This document shows, one piece after another, positions 15,274 to 23,690 of a stretch of DNA of 36,547 nt (positions are counted from its first letter, which is position 1; each line of letters starts with the position of its first letter). The DNA is from Deltaproteobacteria bacterium. GTDB taxonomy: Bacteria > Bdellovibrionota_C > UBA2361 > SZUA-149 > JAITKM01. The notes under the pieces were generated by a model. It was given only the letters and a program-made list of their open reading frames with translations. It was not told the origin of the DNA and ran no database searches. Both the position numbers and the translations under genes were made by a program. The stretch lies in NCBI GenBank assembly GCA_031278395.1, contig JAITKM010000052.1, positions 1 to 36,547 on the forward strand, in the 5' to 3' direction.

Positions 15274-15460
15274 TAGGGGCGGAGTTTAAGCATTATTTAA
15301 GAAGGTTATCAATAATTTTTAATCTAATTACGCATAATTATTATAATAATTATAAATTGCATTATTTTATTGATTGTGCTAAAAGGCAAACCCGAATTTA
15401 ACCCGAATTTTTTCGCTAAAACCAGTAAAATTAAACTATAAAATTTAATATATAAAAACT
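15274..15460. promoter_or_regulatory. Divergent intergenic region with tandem 11-bp repeat
   Basis: This region separates ruvC (minus) from the winged-helix gene (plus). AACCCGAATTT occurs twice in perfect tandem at 15389-15399 and 15400-15410, about 50 bp before the winged-helix start. A TATAAA at 15437-15442 could be its -10 box. An AT palindrome (TTATAATAATTATAA) lies upstream. The tandem repeat is a candidate operator, possibly for the adjacent small regulator. Confidence 0.4.
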
Positions 15461-15742
15461 ATGCGACCAGCTCTGAAGAAAAGTATTATTACTGAAACTG
15501 AATTTTGTGTTTTAAAAAATCTCCATATGCATTATGTTGCTAATAGAGAGCGACCCGCTACAGAAATTTCACAAATTGCTATTGATATTGGCGTCAAAGA
15601 TAAAGACGAAGTTTTAAGAGCACTCTACATTTTAGAAGGGCGTTCCCTAGTTTCCCCAGAGCCAGCCGGCTCATTTACAAGTAACTCTTGGAAAATTACT
15701 GAGATTGGCATTCGAGCTTATGACTTAGCTATTGCGATGTAA
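15461..15742 (+). CDS. Small predicted winged-helix protein
   Basis: This 93-residue protein has an organisation suggesting a winged helix: an N-terminal helix with TETEFCVLKNLHMHYV, then ATEISQIAIDIGVKDKDEVLRALYILEGRSLV as the helix-turn-helix and recognition helix, and a wing around SPEPAGSFTSNSWKIT followed by TEIGIRAYDLAI. This pattern (reading head plus 'level of order' helix, then K-I-T-E-x-G) is common in small MarR/PadR-like or DUF-type DNA-binding proteins. It has no recognised family name. It stands alone on the plus strand between ruvC and the secretion cluster, both on the minus strand. No ribosome-binding site is visible. Confidence 0.7.
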   Translation: MRPALKKSIITETEFCVLKNLHMHYVANRERPATEISQIAIDIGVKDKDEVLRALYILEGRSLVSPEPAGSFTSNSWKITEIGIRAYDLAIAM

Positions 15743-15762
15743 GCTTGTATTTTTTAGGGTTC

Positions 15763-16404
15763 TTATTCTATTTGACCGGCAGTTGGCACTGGCACTTTAT
15801 TAGTCGCTGTTTTAGTTAAATAGGCTTTATAGACAAACCCCCTCATGCCGCCTATAGTTAGAACTTTAAACCAATCCCCCTGTCGATCCTCAACCTGCAA
15901 CATGGCGCCTTTCTGCAACTTCATTAGTAAGGGATAATTGCCACCTGGTCCAACATATAATCCCGTTCCATCTACTGAAATATACAAGGTTAAGATTGTT
16001 GATTCAACTGGCGCTGGTGGTGGAGTTCCAATCGGCAAATTCTCAGACGCCTGTCGTAACGAACGAACTGTTTTTACTCCGGCATTGAGATTTAAATCAA
16101 CTTTTTGCCCTTTATTAGGAACCTGCTGAACTCTCTTAGCATTTTCAGCATATGACTTTAACTCAGCTTCCTTTAATATTAACAAATTATTAAGGTCAGC
16201 AACTAACTTTTCAAGCTCTTTGTTTTTTTTCTGGACTACGTCATATTGTTTTTGCAAAAAATTTACAGCTTCATTAGCCTGTTCTAACTCTTGCTTAAAT
16301 TGCTCTTCTTTAGTCTGGGCTGCAACAGAATACACTAAAACTCCACCCCACAAAAAAGTTATCAAGAAAAATAAAAGAATTTCTATCTTAAAAATTTTTT
16401 TCAT
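15763..16404 (-). CDS. Exported coiled-coil protein with bacterial SH3 domain
   Basis: This 213-residue protein has a signal peptide (cleavage near VAAQ, about residue 29) and a coiled coil from about 32 to 90 (EEQFKQELEQANEAVNFLQKQ and on). A Pro-rich linker (IGTPPPAPVES) leads to a C-terminal SH3b domain (about 138-200: LYVGPGGNYPLLMKLQKGA, DWFKVLTIGGMRGFVYKAYL). SH3b domains bind cell-wall peptides or other envelope ligands. It starts 3 bp after the PH-domain gene and is the last gene of the secretion-cluster strand. A periplasmic peptidoglycan-linking role for the machine is plausible inference; TrsG/TcpG-like SH3 proteins are known accessory parts in some systems, but no direct homologue is recognised. 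Confidence 0.8.
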   Translation of the reverse strand: MKKIFKIEILLFFLITFLWGGVLVYSVAAQTKEEQFKQELEQANEAVNFLQKQYDVVQKKNKELEKLVADLNNLLILKEAELKSYAENAKRVQQVPNKGQKVDLNLNAGVKTVRSLRQASENLPIGTPPPAPVESTILTLYISVDGTGLYVGPGGNYPLLMKLQKGAMLQVEDRQGDWFKVLTIGGMRGFVYKAYLTKTATNKVPVPTAGQIE

Positions 16405-16407
16405 ATA

Positions 16408-17061
16408 TCAATCGCCAGTTACGACATTAACTAACGCTGACTTACCTTTTTTTCTAGTATTCCCAATACTTAAATTCTTAATTCTCTTATCTCGTTCGTT
16501 ACCAATTAAAATTTGAACCGACCTGGGATCAGCTACGCCAATCATCGAAATCTCAATCCCTTCTGTCATAGCACTACCTACCTCAACTGTTCCAATACTC
16601 AAAAATCTCTCCCAAAGTGATTGCACTGCTTCCACTCCACGAATATCTTCATATTTTAGACGCAATTGCCTCAAATGCAAAGCCACCAGACCAACTTGAG
16701 CTTCCACCCCACGCTCGTCAATAATGTATCTACAATTATACATATACAACAAAATGCTGCCTAGAATTGTTCCGGGTATAAACATTAATATCGGAAGATT
16801 TAAAATAAACTCAGTGTTGCCAATTACAAACAACTGCCCGCGAATTACTAAATCCGGAAATTCGTTAGATAACCTAACACTCAAATATGAAGTCAGAAAA
16901 AAAAGAAACAGTTGAAGCACTCTTGAACGCCAAGTCGGATAAAAATAATAACGGATTGGCAATCCATGGTCATTAAAAATGTTAGCATTATCCCTAACAC
17001 CAAAAGCATCTTTAACCATCTTATCAATCAAGACTGAACCTGTCTTTTGATTATTATCCAA
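16408..17061 (-). CDS. Membrane protein with bacterial PH domain
   Basis: This 217-residue membrane protein has two transmembrane helices (about residues 48-66 and 86-107) followed by a bPH2 (YdbS/YdbT-like) domain. The domain spans roughly 110-190, with YIIDERGVEAQVGLVALHL, LKYEDIRGVEAVQSLWERFL and IGTVEVGSAMTEGIEISMIG. Such domains sit at the cytoplasmic face. The start is TTG at 17061, with AGAGGTGG 7 bases upstream. It is followed after 3 bp by the SH3-domain gene. Membership of the secretion operon is inferred from strand and spacing. The function is unknown. Confidence 0.8.
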   Translation of the reverse strand: MDNNQKTGSVLIDKMVKDAFGVRDNANIFNDHGLPIRYYFYPTWRSRVLQLFLFFLTSYLSVRLSNEFPDLVIRGQLFVIGNTEFILNLPILMFIPGTILGSILLYMYNCRYIIDERGVEAQVGLVALHLRQLRLKYEDIRGVEAVQSLWERFLSIGTVEVGSAMTEGIEISMIGVADPRSVQILIGNERDKRIKNLSIGNTRKKGKSALVNVVTGD

Positions 17062-17150
17062 AATTCCACCTCTTAAATTTTTAATTTATCTGTGGCGTTA
17101 CTCTTATCTAAATAATACACAGGAGGATTACCTATGCTATAGTATAAACT

Positions 17151-17462
17151 TTACTTACGCCTTAATCTATTACTTAATCTTTCAAAATCAACCTGCTCTT
17201 CTTGTTTCTCTTGTTTCTTCTCAGGCAAAATTATTTTTTCTACCTGCTTAACCTCTTCTCTAACCACTTCTTCTACTGGTTCAAAATAACCAAAATTTTG
17301 ACTACTAACGTTCTTAACTGCTGTCAAAGGCTGAATTTCAATCTTTCCACCACATAAAATATAAATCAAGAAAAATAAAAAAACTAATCCTAACGAACTA
17401 AGATTTCGAGATGAAAAAATTCTAAGCGGCACAATAAAATTGATAATTTTTTTTACGTTCAT
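17151..17462 (-). CDS. Single-pass membrane protein, unknown
   Basis: This 103-residue protein has one transmembrane helix (about residues 23-40, LGLVFLFFLIYILCGG) preceded by a short basic N-terminal segment. A polar, Glu/Lys/Val-rich C-terminal part follows (EPVEEVVREEVKQVEKI, KKQEKQEEQVDFERL) that would lie in the periplasm. The low-complexity EEVKQVEK stretch suggests a flexible or coiled linker. The overall layout (short cytoplasmic tail, TM, charged linker) resembles TonB-like or VirB10-like linkers, but no domain is recognised. It lies in the same-strand run, 163 bp after the preceding lipoprotein. Confidence 0.65.
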   Translation of the reverse strand: MNVKKIINFIVPLRIFSSRNLSSLGLVFLFFLIYILCGGKIEIQPLTAVKNVSSQNFGYFEPVEEVVREEVKQVEKIILPEKKQEKQEEQVDFERLSNRLRRK

Positions 17463-17625
17463 AGTTTTTTAAAAATTTCTAATACATACTTAAATTTGTT
17501 AAACCAAAAGCGTTCGGGGCAGACAAAATTTGCACGATATTTATTAGCGACAATGCAAAATTAATTACAGCGAATTTTGGCACGCCTCTCCACGAAACTT
17601 CTCTATTATTCATACCGCAAACACA

Positions 17626-17970
17626 CTAATCCAATGGGATTAATTCATTTTCGCCATATGCCTTACTGCGCATCTCACGACAAGGTCGCCAACGCCCCAT
17701 ACGCACTTCATTGATAGACTTGTGCGCTGGCAAATACCACCTGCCGTCAGTATTGACCCCCGCATTTACCTTTTGTTCAATTACTAAAGGCTCTTCCCAA
17801 CAATACTGAACCACTCCCTCTGGAGGATTCGGCTCAATATCTTCAGTCCCAATATACATCGAAACTTTAGGTATTGTAGACTGCGTATCGCTCGAACAAG
17901 CGATACCACCCAACAGCGCAGCCGATATACACAAAATTCTTCCTAAACTCAAATGATAATTAATTTTCAT
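17626..17970 (-). CDS. Lipoprotein in the secretion cluster, unknown
   Basis: This 114-residue lipoprotein has signal segment MKINYHLSLGRILCISAALL and lipobox GGIAC with Cys25. The frame runs back to 18048, but ATG 17970 is preferred because TAGGAG lies about 12 bases upstream and the signal peptide begins there. The mature part is small with Trp and Cys residues (VQYCWEEPLVIEQK, RMGRWRPCREMRSKAYG), so one disulfide is possible. No family is recognised. It and the next gene upstream (18048-18347) are consecutive small lipoproteins immediately downstream of traC. Confidence 0.75.
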   Translation of the reverse strand: MKINYHLSLGRILCISAALLGGIACSSDTQSTIPKVSMYIGTEDIEPNPPEGVVQYCWEEPLVIEQKVNAGVNTDGRWYLPAHKSINEVRMGRWRPCREMRSKAYGENELIPLD

Positions 17971-18047
17971 AAATAAATAACTCCTACATAATCTTAAATT
18001 GCCTATAAATAACAGGCGCTCCCCCCGAAGAAGAGGGTTACAATGCA

Positions 18048-18347
18048 TTATTCTGTTGGATACTCCACCCGTTGAACTCTGCCCGGTACTATCTCAACAA
18101 TTGTATCATGGCTTGGTCTATAATAAACTCCCATTGGATCAACTTGTGCTGGCACCTTGACTACATCCCGCATCGGCTGCAGATATGGCTCGGTTACGGT
18201 TCCTCGTATTTTATTACCTATAATCGGCTCTACAACCTGCCCATAGCCACTGCTAAACGCACAAAGCCCTTCATTACAATTACTTTTCTCAGTCGGCGTG
18301 CAAGCCACCAAACCAACTAACATCATAAACAAAAATATTTTTCTCAT
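18048..18347 (-). CDS. Lipoprotein in the secretion cluster, unknown
   Basis: This 99-residue lipoprotein has signal peptide MRKIFLFMMLVGLVAC, the lipobox Cys being residue 16. The mature part has two further Cys (SNCNEGLCAFSSG) and a Pro/Val-rich tail (PMRDVVKVPAQVDPMGVYYRPS, IVEIVPGRVQRVEYP) without recognisable domain. TAAAGGA lies 6 bases before the ATG. It starts 36 bp after traC on the same strand. Being short, outer-membrane-directed and next to the ATPase gene, it could be a VirB7-like core lipoprotein, but this is only positional. Confidence 0.75.
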   Translation of the reverse strand: MRKIFLFMMLVGLVACTPTEKSNCNEGLCAFSSGYGQVVEPIIGNKIRGTVTEPYLQPMRDVVKVPAQVDPMGVYYRPSHDTIVEIVPGRVQRVEYPTE

Positions 18348-18383
18348 ACATTAATCCTTTATTCATTATAGGAACTTCTAAAA

Positions 18384-21068
18384 TCATGAAGCATCCTTGA
18401 TCATTTGCTCTAAAATCTTTCGTTTCCTAGCCAAAGATTCAGCACCCATTGGAGCTAACTCTACAGCTCGCTGTAACGCAAGGAAAAAATCGCCATCATT
18501 TTCTTCTAATAGAGCTGCAAACAATTGGTTATCATCACCATTGTTTGTCGAAACCCAATAAAACGATGGTTCAAGCGGCAAAACTAACGCTGCTTCACCA
18601 ATATCCGACAGTAAGAAAAACTGTGATTCAATACCTTTAACAGTGTTTAACGCCATAATTGTATTGGCATGCTGCTGCGATAAATTAAACGCCTGCGCCG
18701 TTAAATGAAAACGACTTGGATCCTGCTTTAAGAATATCTTATGCGAACTATTCTGAATAATTGCTTGTCCGCCTTCACCTACATAAAAATCTTCACCACT
18801 CTGGGAGGCTGCAATTACAATACCTTTTCTTTTACGATACAATCTAAATGCCGACTCAACTACACCAGCAGCAGTTTTACCTACTAAGTCATGAGCTTCA
18901 TCAAAGACTAATATTTTTCTAGTATCTAATTCATCTGGTGTATTCATCACTTCGTCAGCCCAAAGCATAGCCACTTTTAGAAATACTCTTTGTAAATCTG
19001 GATTACGGCTTAAGCCTTTTAAATCAAACACAATAAAACGCTCTTTTAAAGCCAAGGCTCCAACTCGGTCAAAAAATCTCGCATATGTGCCATCGCCATA
19101 ATACTCACGCATCATAATTGCCAACTGCTGTCGCATTCTAAAGTTATCCTCTGTTTCACTGGCTCGTGGCGGCTCTTTTAAAACCTTAACTATGTCTCTG
19201 AGTAAGAACTCCCTATCTTTTATACCATGTCGATAACGATAATGCGCTTCTAAGAAAGATTCAACTATTTCGTTTCTTTCCAGTCGACCAAGTTTGGTAT
19301 CTTTTTCAGAAGCCATATCCACAATAATGTCGACAGCAATATCTAGCAAATCTTTAAATTCTTCATTTGTCTTGTCTGGGTCAAACTCGCCAATTCGAGC
19401 TAAGAAGTTCATAGCTGGAGCTTTAGACGGCGTAGCTTGATAAATTTGACCGCCAAAGAGTTTAGCAATTCTTTCAAAACCACAAGGCTGGTTAGGCATA
19501 CCTTTATCAAAAATAAAGGTAATTGGCGGACGCGCCACACGCGAGCCATCAGATTTAATCGCATAATGCCCACGGTTCATAGTAATTAAAATAAAATTCA
19601 ACAGATAACTCTTACCCGAACCAGACACACCAGTAATTACTACGTTAGGAGCTGTATTAGAATCATATAAATCAAAACCGACTAACTCCCTGTTCCACAA
19701 GCTTGGTAAAATAATTTGATGATTGCGACTGCCTTTCCAATTGCCCCATAATGGAAAAAGTCGCACAGCTCTTGAGGACTGCAACATACAAGTCCAACCT
19801 GGTCCGTCTGTATGCGGATCATAGCAGCCTGGCAAGGCATTAATAATTACACCTAGGTCGCTGATTAAATGCGACATCCCTCGCGCATCATTCATTGACG
19901 GAAAAGCGGCTAACATTTCACTTGAAGCTCGACGGGCTTCTTCTAAGTTCTGCGTAATTTGAACATGATGCACACCAACTTTTACAATTTGTGAGCGGCC
20001 ATTATATAACTCGTCACGAGCCGCCCGAATTACTGAAATTTCGTGATTAACTTCCTGGTTACTTCGTCCACGCATTCCGTGCGTTCTCATACCAAGTAGA
20101 CTATCTTTAACGCTTAGTCGTCGCAGCTGGACTTCTTTTGGGTCTTTAGAATAGGTTACTGTAAAAATTGATTCGCAAGTGACATTCTGAATTGGAATTG
20201 TCATTAACGGCAGACACCTCTTGGGAGGTTTGACCATACTAACCGCATGATATACACGTCTGTCTTTAACTACATAGCCGTCTTCGGGATGATAAGCTGG
20301 AGTTTCTGAAATCTGGTTAGCTAAAATTTCATCGTTATCATACTTAGGCACTGGCACAGCGTTTAAGCGTCCTTTTTTAAATTTACCGCCTTTGGTCTGC
20401 GAGCGATTCAACAGAGGATATAAAAGATTAATTAATCCCTGCCCATCAATCATATGTGGCTGAAAACCCATATCGGACAGTCTGGCAATTTTACCATCAA
20501 CTTCGCCTTGGAAGTCTTGTAAATATTTTTTATATTCATTTAATCTTCTGTCTAAAGAAAATTCTAAACCTTTATTACCTAAAAGGGTTAAAAATTGTCT
20601 TTTAATTTTCTCGCTTAATTCTTGCCCCTGCCAAGGTGGATCAAAACGAAAAGCCAGGATTAAACGCATTTTTTTAATTCTGGCAGCTCCAGTCCGCTGC
20701 TTCGAGGCGTTTTTAATCATCTTGACCCAGCGTCTTGCCATCCAGCCTGAAACGCCTTGTAGCGGATAAGAACTAATACAGTCATTAAGTAAATCTTCAA
20801 CATCAAAAGTTGTAATCCAGCTAAACTGGGCTTTGATACGATGACTTAAAGAATCAACTAAGGATTGAATTGTGGCGCAAGCTTGGAAAGCATTGGCATT
20901 AGAAGCAGAAGTTAAAAGTAATGGACTTAACTCCCAGATTGACCAAAGCGACGCGTCGGAATGAACAAATACACGATTAACAGCATCCCACTTAACGTAA
21001 GGTAAAAGACTATTAAATAGCTTTTCATCTTGATATAACCTCTCTCTAGTCCATCTTGATATAGTCAT
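18384..21068 (-). CDS. traC: TraC/VirB4-family type IV secretion ATPase
   Basis: This 894-residue protein is the energising ATPase of the type IV secretion machine, at the cytoplasmic face of the inner membrane. Walker A is VITGVSGSGKSYLLNF (about residues 477-492). The next strand block TFIFDKGMPNQ with FERIAKLFGGQIYQATPSKAPAMNFL matches the VirB4/TraC segment that follows it. Walker B is KILVFDEAHDLVG (about 716-728). The downstream blocks FRLYRKRKGIVIAASQSGEDF and IIQNSSHKIFLKQDPS are typical. The N-terminal ~300 residues resemble the TraC/VirB4 N domain more loosely. The length is at the upper end of the family. The gene is preceded by the DotD-like lipoprotein (47 bp). Confidence 0.88.
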   Translation of the reverse strand: MTISRWTRERLYQDEKLFNSLLPYVKWDAVNRVFVHSDASLWSIWELSPLLLTSASNANAFQACATIQSLVDSLSHRIKAQFSWITTFDVEDLLNDCISSYPLQGVSGWMARRWVKMIKNASKQRTGAARIKKMRLILAFRFDPPWQGQELSEKIKRQFLTLLGNKGLEFSLDRRLNEYKKYLQDFQGEVDGKIARLSDMGFQPHMIDGQGLINLLYPLLNRSQTKGGKFKKGRLNAVPVPKYDNDEILANQISETPAYHPEDGYVVKDRRVYHAVSMVKPPKRCLPLMTIPIQNVTCESIFTVTYSKDPKEVQLRRLSVKDSLLGMRTHGMRGRSNQEVNHEISVIRAARDELYNGRSQIVKVGVHHVQITQNLEEARRASSEMLAAFPSMNDARGMSHLISDLGVIINALPGCYDPHTDGPGWTCMLQSSRAVRLFPLWGNWKGSRNHQIILPSLWNRELVGFDLYDSNTAPNVVITGVSGSGKSYLLNFILITMNRGHYAIKSDGSRVARPPITFIFDKGMPNQPCGFERIAKLFGGQIYQATPSKAPAMNFLARIGEFDPDKTNEEFKDLLDIAVDIIVDMASEKDTKLGRLERNEIVESFLEAHYRYRHGIKDREFLLRDIVKVLKEPPRASETEDNFRMRQQLAIMMREYYGDGTYARFFDRVGALALKERFIVFDLKGLSRNPDLQRVFLKVAMLWADEVMNTPDELDTRKILVFDEAHDLVGKTAAGVVESAFRLYRKRKGIVIAASQSGEDFYVGEGGQAIIQNSSHKIFLKQDPSRFHLTAQAFNLSQQHANTIMALNTVKGIESQFFLLSDIGEAALVLPLEPSFYWVSTNNGDDNQLFAALLEENDGDFFLALQRAVELAPMGAESLARKRKILEQMIKDAS

Positions 21069-21115
21069 AAAACCTATTTAACCAATCTATAACCTACCGC
21101 TATTTTTTTTATCTT

Positions 21116-21565
21116 TTAATAGAGTTTGGGTCTTGGAACTCTATTAAATACCTTAATTATTCTTTGTTTGTCGTCCACTTCTGAGCTGATATTGGCTTGA
21201 CGACAAATTGTTTCTAAAATTTCTATTGTTGTTCCATCCATAACTACTGAAACCCGGCGACCTTCTAATTCTTTTGGAATAATAGCCTCATAACCTGCGC
21301 TGTGAGCCAAAATCATGATTGATTCCTTAACATTTGAATTTGGCACATCAAACGTCATTACTTTTTTCAGATAAGGTCCTTTGGTTTCAGTTTCCGGTAC
21401 AATAGGTTTCGGCAGATGGCTCCAAGTTACTTTAGAATATCTATGATCTTGCGGTAATTTCTTGATAACTGGTTGATATGTTTCAACTAGCACCTTTCTT
21501 GAACTACAAGAAACTACACTTAACATTACAAAGATTAAAAATATTGTAACTTTTATTTTATCCAT
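21116..21565 (-). CDS. DotD-like lipoprotein with secretin-type N domain
   Basis: This 149-residue lipoprotein has its lipobox Cys at residue 20 (SVVSC). The C-terminal half (about 68-145) forms a small beta-alpha-beta domain: FDVPNSNVKESIMILAHSAGYEA, IIPKELEGRRVSVVMDGTTIEILETICRQANI and a final IIKVF. This pattern is the N0/STN-like fold seen in secretin N domains and in the outer-membrane core lipoprotein DotD of type IVB systems. Classic F-type tra operons lack such a gene, so its presence just before traC is unusual. Function in outer-membrane core assembly is inference from the fold and the neighbourhood. Confidence 0.72.
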   Translation of the reverse strand: MDKIKVTIFLIFVMLSVVSCSSRKVLVETYQPVIKKLPQDHRYSKVTWSHLPKPIVPETETKGPYLKKVMTFDVPNSNVKESIMILAHSAGYEAIIPKELEGRRVSVVMDGTTIEILETICRQANISSEVDDKQRIIKVFNRVPRPKLY

Positions 21566-21599
21566 AATTACCTTAATTTATTGTTGAGACACGCAATAT

Positions 21600-22040
21600 T
21601 TATTTCTGGTTACCATAAACCCATGGAGTAGCTGATGCATCACTACCAGTTCCGAGCTGCCGCTCCATTTCAAAGGCATCCTGCACTGCCCAACGATCTT
21701 CAAGCACTTTTAAATAAAAATAGTGTGCGGGAACTAAATCACCGGCTTTATTTAAATGATCCGGCACCCACATTAATCTTACTTCTGCTGGCTGCATAAC
21801 TGGGTAATAAGGCTGCGGATCCTGAGCTGCTCGGTAGGTTCCTAAAACTTCTAAAGCATACCTTGCATTTTCTGCGGTTGAACTTTTTGCGCCACTGTTG
21901 TCAAGAATCGCTTTGTTGCTGCGTTCGCCATAAACTTGTCCACTATCACTATCATCCCCAAAGGGATTTAGCACTTCAAAAGTACCACTTGAACAGCTAC
22001 AAAGCCAACCAGCCATCATACATAATATTATTTTTTTCAT
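21600..22040 (-). CDS. Secretion-cluster lipoprotein at the TraV position
   Basis: This 146-residue lipoprotein has signal peptide MKKIILCMMAGWLCSC, the lipidated Cys probably being 16. The C-terminal part has a well-formed, Trp/Tyr-rich block (PQPYYPVMQPAEVRLMWVPDH, VPAHYFYLKVLEDRWAVQDAF) that looks like a folded periplasmic domain. It sits between traB and the DotD-like gene, where the lipoprotein gene traV lies in F-type operons. It does not show the Cys pattern of TraV, so the assignment is positional only. The ATG is preceded by GAGG at a spacing of about 11. Confidence 0.7.
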   Translation of the reverse strand: MKKIILCMMAGWLCSCSSGTFEVLNPFGDDSDSGQVYGERSNKAILDNSGAKSSTAENARYALEVLGTYRAAQDPQPYYPVMQPAEVRLMWVPDHLNKAGDLVPAHYFYLKVLEDRWAVQDAFEMERQLGTGSDASATPWVYGNQK

Positions 22041-22107
22041 TTTTATAACCTCGATTAAAATTAAATTTATAATGCCTAAATTTATAATCTCTGCCTGCCC
22101 CTGACAC

Positions 22108-23280
22108 CTAGTCTAAAGAAGTATCATAAATACTCTCATCACTCTCGTCTAGTATCTCAATTTCAGCAGGTTGCGAAAATATTGCGGCTACTTCACGCCC
22201 TGACAAAATCTCAACTACTGGTACTAATTTTTCATACCTGTCAATTAAAACTTGACCTAGCCTATTTGAAGCATCGGTTAAAGCCTTACCTAGAGCATAG
22301 TTTTGATTACTCGTAGTAATAGTAATTCCTTGACTATCTGAATATTGATCCGGTTTTGTTAGATGCGACATAATACCTTCGCCTAAAGCTGAAACTCCAC
22401 TAACTCCAGCAGTTGCAGCAATTAGCCGTCCTAGCTTATCAATCAGAATTCCCCGCATACCCCGGATGCCATCCTCACCAACAATCCAGCCATCAATCTT
22501 CACCACAGAACGGCGACCGTCTTTATGCCTAATAGCTAAATCAGTTAGCCTAAACAAAGCTCTTGAATCTGTTTCAGAGCCTGTAGCAGCAGCTAATAAC
22601 CTAGCTTCACCAATATCTAACATTGAACCATCGGGACCATTAATTTGGCTATTAATCTGAAACAAGACTGGATATGGCGTGCCATCTACTGGAGCATTAA
22701 CACCTGTTAGTAACTTAACAGCTACTGAATCGCCTGGGGAAATCAACGTCATTTTTAAAGGTTGAGGTGGTAAGGGCGGTGGACCCTGTTCAACGCCTAG
22801 ATCACCCCAAACTTCTGGACCAGAAGCTGAAATTGTCGGACTTTCATAATTCGTGTGATCAACTGCACTAAGATTAAGGTTTTTAATTTTCTCTTCCAAG
22901 ATACCAAAATTTGTATCTATTTGGTCTAAACGATCAGCTACATTTTCAAAAATATTTTGGAACTGCTTGCGGTCTTTACTGACGTCTGTTACCAGTCGAT
23001 CGACTACTTGCCTTTGAGCTGCTGTCTGGCTTTTGATACTCTCAATATCTTCACCATACGCTGAAATTAAATCTTTGTAAGTAGAGTCAGCACCTAATGT
23101 ATTGGGCTGCTGAGCTCTTACTTCAGTTGGCAAATTTTGAGGTGTCCTTGTCCTTCTAGTCGGAGTCGACGAAAACTTATAGCAAACTATAACTATCAAC
23201 AAGAATATGGCAATAAACCAGACCTTCTTATCATTCTTGGCTATTAATTTTAGGTTTAATAAACTTTCTTTTAACCCCAT
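22108..23280 (-). CDS. traB: TraB/VirB10-family inner-membrane channel protein
   Basis: This 390-residue protein is of TraB/VirB10 type, expected to span from inner to outer membrane in the secretion channel. A cytoplasmic tail and one TM helix (about residues 20-36) are followed by a coiled coil (about 60-135, including DRLVTDVSKDRKQFQNIFEN). A Pro-rich hinge (GPPPLPPQPLK) leads to the C-terminal beta-barrel-like domain. That domain shows GEARLLAAATGSETDSRALFRL, VVKIDGWIVGEDGIRGMRG and LIDKLGRLIAATAG, a pattern seen in TraB C-terminal domains. GTGAGG lies 6-7 bases before ATG. The coiled coil is duplicated as a separate small protein at 23691-24014. It is close to F-plasmid TraB in domain order, but about 80 residues shorter. 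Confidence 0.8.
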   Translation of the reverse strand: MGLKESLLNLKLIAKNDKKVWFIAIFLLIVIVCYKFSSTPTRRTRTPQNLPTEVRAQQPNTLGADSTYKDLISAYGEDIESIKSQTAAQRQVVDRLVTDVSKDRKQFQNIFENVADRLDQIDTNFGILEEKIKNLNLSAVDHTNYESPTISASGPEVWGDLGVEQGPPPLPPQPLKMTLISPGDSVAVKLLTGVNAPVDGTPYPVLFQINSQINGPDGSMLDIGEARLLAAATGSETDSRALFRLTDLAIRHKDGRRSVVKIDGWIVGEDGIRGMRGILIDKLGRLIAATAGVSGVSALGEGIMSHLTKPDQYSDSQGITITTSNQNYALGKALTDASNRLGQVLIDRYEKLVPVVEILSGREVAAIFSQPAEIEILDESDESIYDTSLD

Positions 23281-23357
23281 AAAAACCTCACTTCAATTAA
23301 ATTCTATCTTAAAAACTTAAAAAAACTTGTTGCTAACTGAAGACTCTACCGTTACTT

Positions 23358-23516
23358 TTAATCAGTTACGACTGTATTATTATCTTCTGTTATATTTTGA
23401 TTACGATAGTTAGGATTCAGCGATGAATTATAGAGTAAATACCCAAGATACACGCTAAGAAACCCAATTCCTATCGTAGCAATAATATTTAATTTTAATT
23501 CCTTATAATCTATCAT
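23358..23516 (-). CDS. 52-residue single-pass membrane protein
   Basis: This short frame runs from ATG 23516 to TAA 23358. The product has a polar N terminus (MIDYKELKLN), one transmembrane helix (IIATIGIGFLSVYLGYLLY, residues 11-29) and a polar, Asn-rich C-terminal tail (NPNYRNQNITEDNNTVVTD). It fills the gap between the coiled-coil gene and traB on the same strand. AAGAGG abuts the ATG, closer than ideal for a ribosome-binding site, which weakens the call. It resembles the tail-TM-linker start of a VirB10/TraB-type protein, so it could be a detached membrane anchor or a small channel component. A pilin is not suggested, as there is no signal peptide and only one TM. Confidence 0.55.
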   Translation of the reverse strand: MIDYKELKLNIIATIGIGFLSVYLGYLLYNSSLNPNYRNQNITEDNNTVVTD

Positions 23517-23690
23517 CCTCTTAAAGTCTAAAATCAATTATTTTTGTTTATTCTCAAGCTTGCTTACTCACTGTTCCATCCAATCTATTACCACTGAACT
23601 TCTCACTTTGATAGCAAAATTATAGTTAACTATGTTCATCAGAACCTATAACACCTCTCATAAACAATTTATTTTCATTTTTTGCATCCA

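Noticed and set aside
2697-15288. Similar GGGGCG..GAGTTTA strings at about 2697 and 15275
   Set aside because: The match needs a 2-base gap and does not extend, so chance similarity is likely.
6349-17133. Shared 12-mer GGAGGATTACCT at 6349-6360 and 17122-17133
   Set aside because: In a 36-kb window many 12-mer pairs are expected by chance, and the flanks do not match.
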